Below are positions 4,899 to 6,250 of a stretch of DNA of 6,250 nucleotides, piece by piece. Source of the DNA: Candidatus Nitrosopolaris nunavutensis (GTDB lineage Archaea; Thermoproteota; Nitrososphaeria; Nitrososphaerales; Nitrososphaeraceae); NCBI GenBank assembly GCA_002501855.1, contig DAOM01000319.1, forward strand, positions 413 to 6,662, given 5' to 3'. The notes beneath the pieces were generated by a model. That model had not been told where the DNA came from. It made no database searches and saw only the letters and a list, made by a program, of their open reading frames with translations. The stretch's first letter is position 1, and each line of letters starts with the position of its first letter. The translations under genes were made by a program, and so were the position numbers.

Positions 4899-5558
4899 CT
4901 AAACGTTTCTACCTCTCGAAATTGCACGTAGCACTGATTGAGTCAATCCTGGTCTCCTTGTAGGTGAAAGATACAAAGCTAAATCAGTTACTGTTACTAT
5001 TCCTACCACTAGACCGTATTCATTAACTATTGGAAGCCTTCGGATTTTGTTTTTGAACATGACTTCTGCTGCTTCTTCTACTGTAGTTGTAGGTTTTGTT
5101 GTAATAAGTGGGTGTGAAGCGAAACTTTCAAGTAATGTAGCACGAAAATAGAGTTCTTCTCTCTTTCCTAGTCCTCTTACTAGGTCTCTTTCTGTTATTA
5201 TTCCGAATGGTTTACCATCATCTTTAGTTACAACAACGCTTCCTACTTTCTTTTCTGTCATCAACGCTGCTGCGTCACCCACAGTTTTTGAAATATCTAG
5301 CGAGATAACATTGGTTGACATTAGATTCTCTATGTGAGTGGTCCTTTGTTCTACTAGTGTTTGCAAGGCATCTGACTTTGCCAACTCATCAGTTATACTT
5401 TGAACTTCATGAAGAGACATATCAACCTGTTGAGCTATGCCTTTGATGGATAGATCTGAATATCGATACAAAGAAGTTACTACTTCTCTCTTCCTTAATA
5501 CTTCTCCATTCAGAAGAGTGCCGCTACTATTACTATTATTGATTTCATCCTTGATCAT
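4899..5558 (-). CDS. HTH-CBS regulator: N-terminal helix-turn-helix plus a CBS pair
   Basis: Numbered from ATG 5558 (219 residues). Residues 20-68 form a three-helix HTH-like unit (REVVTSLYRYSDLSIKGIAQ, then QVDMSLHEVQSITDELAK). Residues 75-132 are CBS 1 (IENLMSTNVISLDISKTVGD, then GKPFGIITERDLVRGLG) and 143-198 are CBS 2 (SFASHPLITTKPTTTVEEAA, then NKIRRLPIVNEYGLVVGIVT and VTDLALYL). GIITERDLV and GIVTVTDLA are the strong CBS nucleotide-binding signatures, so adenosine-nucleotide binding between the two repeats is expected to control DNA binding. A basic tail ends the protein. The frame extends to TTG 5624 (241 residues), but residues from there (QSITVHSLLIISTVTYSN) are encoded by the palindromic promoter region. 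I prefer ATG 5558 because a TATA-like element at about 5590-5598 gives a leader near 9 bases. Probably monocistronic and perhaps autoregulated. Confidence 0.9.
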   Translation of the reverse strand: MIKDEINNSNSSGTLLNGEVLRKREVVTSLYRYSDLSIKGIAQQVDMSLHEVQSITDELAKSDALQTLVEQRTTHIENLMSTNVISLDISKTVGDAAALMTEKKVGSVVVTKDDGKPFGIITERDLVRGLGKREELYFRATLLESFASHPLITTKPTTTVEEAAEVMFKNKIRRLPIVNEYGLVVGIVTVTDLALYLSPTRRPGLTQSVLRAISRGRNV

Positions 5559-5580
5559 ACCTATTATATTTGAATAGGTG

Positions 5581-5612
5581 ACAGTGCTTATTATTAATAA
5601 TGAGTGCACTGT
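5581..5612 (-). promoter_or_regulatory. Large palindrome over the probable HTH-CBS promoter
   Basis: ACAGTGC (5581-5587) and GCACTGT (5606-5612) are perfect 7-base arms. Between them lies a second perfect palindrome, ATTATTAATAAT (5590-5601), offset by one base from the centre of the outer arms. The inner part resembles a TATA box and lies 32-43 bases before ATG 5558, the right place for a short-leader promoter. A dimer bound to the outer arms would shut off TATA-binding protein. The symmetry is seen; autoregulation by the HTH-CBS protein is inferred. Confidence 0.55.
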
Positions 5613-5700
5613 AATGCTTTGCAATGGAATATAGAGATAATAAACATTATTATTAGTAATTTTTTACTTATCCATTAACCCATTCTATATCATCGTCGTT

Positions 5701-5796
5701 TTACTTTACTTGCAATTTACCTTTATATTTCAAGTTTCGTGGCGTAGTTCTTAATCTATACCCACAGCATGGACGCCATAATCCATGCCATTTTAG
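5701..5796 (-). pseudogene. Fragment resembling a small zinc-ribbon protein
   Basis: A minus-strand frame between TGA 5797 and TAA 5701 ends WRPCCGYRLRTTPRNLKYK plus GKLQVK. The C-C-G-Y-R-L-R-T-x-P-R-N-x-K-Y-K pattern resembles the first zinc knuckle (CPxCGYxLR) and basic stretch of small thaumarchaeal zinc-ribbon proteins. The first cysteine of the CxxC pair appears deleted (CGT-CCA-TGC-TGT with no TGT before CCA), no start codon is in frame, and the rest of the protein is absent. An ATG one frame away at 5787 (ATGGATTATGG) could be the former start. A 7-bp stem, GCATGGA (5767-5773) with TCCATGC (5782-5788), overlaps it. Family recall only; confidence is low to moderate. Confidence 0.35.
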
Positions 5797-5855
5797 TCAA
5801 TGACATTATGTGACTTATTGATCATCCCAATGAAATATGAAAGTAATTACGTCTC

Positions 5856-6227
5856 CTAATACGCGTAATCAAGATTGCGTAGAGGACAATCATCTGAATG
5901 CACATGGGATGATCCTCTAACTGTTATATTTCCAGTATAATCACCGGCAACTTCTAAGACATCATCAGAATCAGATATTTCTTTGAGCATCTCTAAGGTT
6001 AGTTTCTGACTTGTTACAAAAAGAGTTCCATTCTCATAGATCGCGGGAACCATTCCCGTTTTCTCAAAAATATATTTTTTTGCTGCTTCAGGATTTATGC
6101 CTGGTTTTGTGAACACTTCAACCATATATATCGGTGGAATGTTGGGATTTTTTTGCAAACGCCTCAGCAAATCGTGAATTAAAGATGGATCTGATTTTGG
6201 AAAAGAAGTGTGGTATAATGTCTGCAT
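5856..6227 (-). CDS. Conserved-looking protein of unknown function, His/Cys-containing tail; 5' end uncertain
   Basis: I cannot name the family. From ATG 6227 the product has 123 residues. A helix at 14-27 (SLIHDLLRRLQKNP) is followed by an alternating alpha/beta part: IYMVEVFT (33-40), EAAKKYIFEKTG (47-58), MVPAIYENGTLFVTS (59-73), TLEMLKEISDSD (77-88) and VLEVAGDYTGNITVRG (90-105). It ends with SSHVHSDDC, where His108, His110 and Cys114 could bind a metal. No signal peptide or membrane segment is seen, and the composition is soluble. The frame has no stop before the window edge (LEKLREY precedes the Met, continuing the amphipathic helix), so the true start may lie outside. If so, the gene is 5'-partial here. 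A weak GAGAG at 6230-6234 (plus coordinates) could serve as a Shine-Dalgarno for ATG 6227. Confidence 0.72.
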   Translation of the reverse strand: MQTLYHTSFPKSDPSLIHDLLRRLQKNPNIPPIYMVEVFTKPGINPEAAKKYIFEKTGMVPAIYENGTLFVTSQKLTLEMLKEISDSDDVLEVAGDYTGNITVRGSSHVHSDDCPLRNLDYAY

Positions 6228-6250
6228 ATACTCTCTTAATTTCTCTAATT

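Noticed and set aside
5767..5788. GCATGGA/TCCATGC hairpin as a terminator of the right-hand gene
   Set aside because: It is about 70 bases beyond the stop codon, has no T run on the minus strand, and is explained by the zinc-ribbon-like coding sequence.

Overview
The window looks chromosomal and archaeal, most likely from an ammonia-oxidising thaumarchaeote (Nitrososphaera / Nitrosocosmicus type). This rests on several things. The DNA is AT-rich. TATA boxes lie about 25 bases upstream of start codons, with very short or no leaders. The gene set is a USP with a Thr-rich N-terminus, CBS-domain proteins with an N-terminal helix-turn-helix, OsmC, a single-domain winged-helix regulator and an AsnC/Lrp-type ligand-binding stub. 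No database search was possible, so the lineage is inferred. There are no tRNA or rRNA genes, no CRISPR array and no recognisable transposase.

Layout, left to right: a weakly supported 101-residue reading frame (16-321, minus); an intact universal stress protein (323-799, minus); a promoter-bearing 26-codon stub of an AsnC/Lrp domain (848-928, minus); a decayed zinc-metallopeptidase-like gene (about 979-1398, plus) followed by two inverted repeats; a protein with four CBS-like repeats (1460-2311, minus) with its own TATA box, adjoining palindrome and Shine-Dalgarno sequence; a gene-poor stretch holding the first strand and glycine loop of a flavoprotein oxidoreductase (2535-2639, minus); a winged-helix regulator (2768-3190, minus) divergent from an OsmC family protein (3425-3955, plus); a frameshifted nitroreductase-like pseudogene (4102-4496, plus) running into a small minus-strand gene interrupted by an in-frame TAA (4452-4676); an HTH-plus-two-CBS regulator (4899-5558, minus) with a large palindrome over its probable promoter; a zinc-ribbon-like fragment (5701-5796, minus); and a conserved-looking protein of at least 123 residues (5856-6227, minus) whose 5' end may lie beyond the right edge.

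The intact genes share a stress and signalling theme: nucleotide-sensing USP and CBS proteins, a thiol peroxidase-like OsmC, and a divergent regulator that may control it. The most unusual aspect is what lies between them. About six gene remnants occur in 6.25 kb. The clearest keep the 5' end of the gene (start codon, first strand or zinc site, and for the AsnC stub also the TATA box) and have lost the rest. I found no new multi-gene defence or mobile system. The best candidates for a second look are these stubs, the in-frame-stop small gene, and the palindromes placed on archaeal core promoters.
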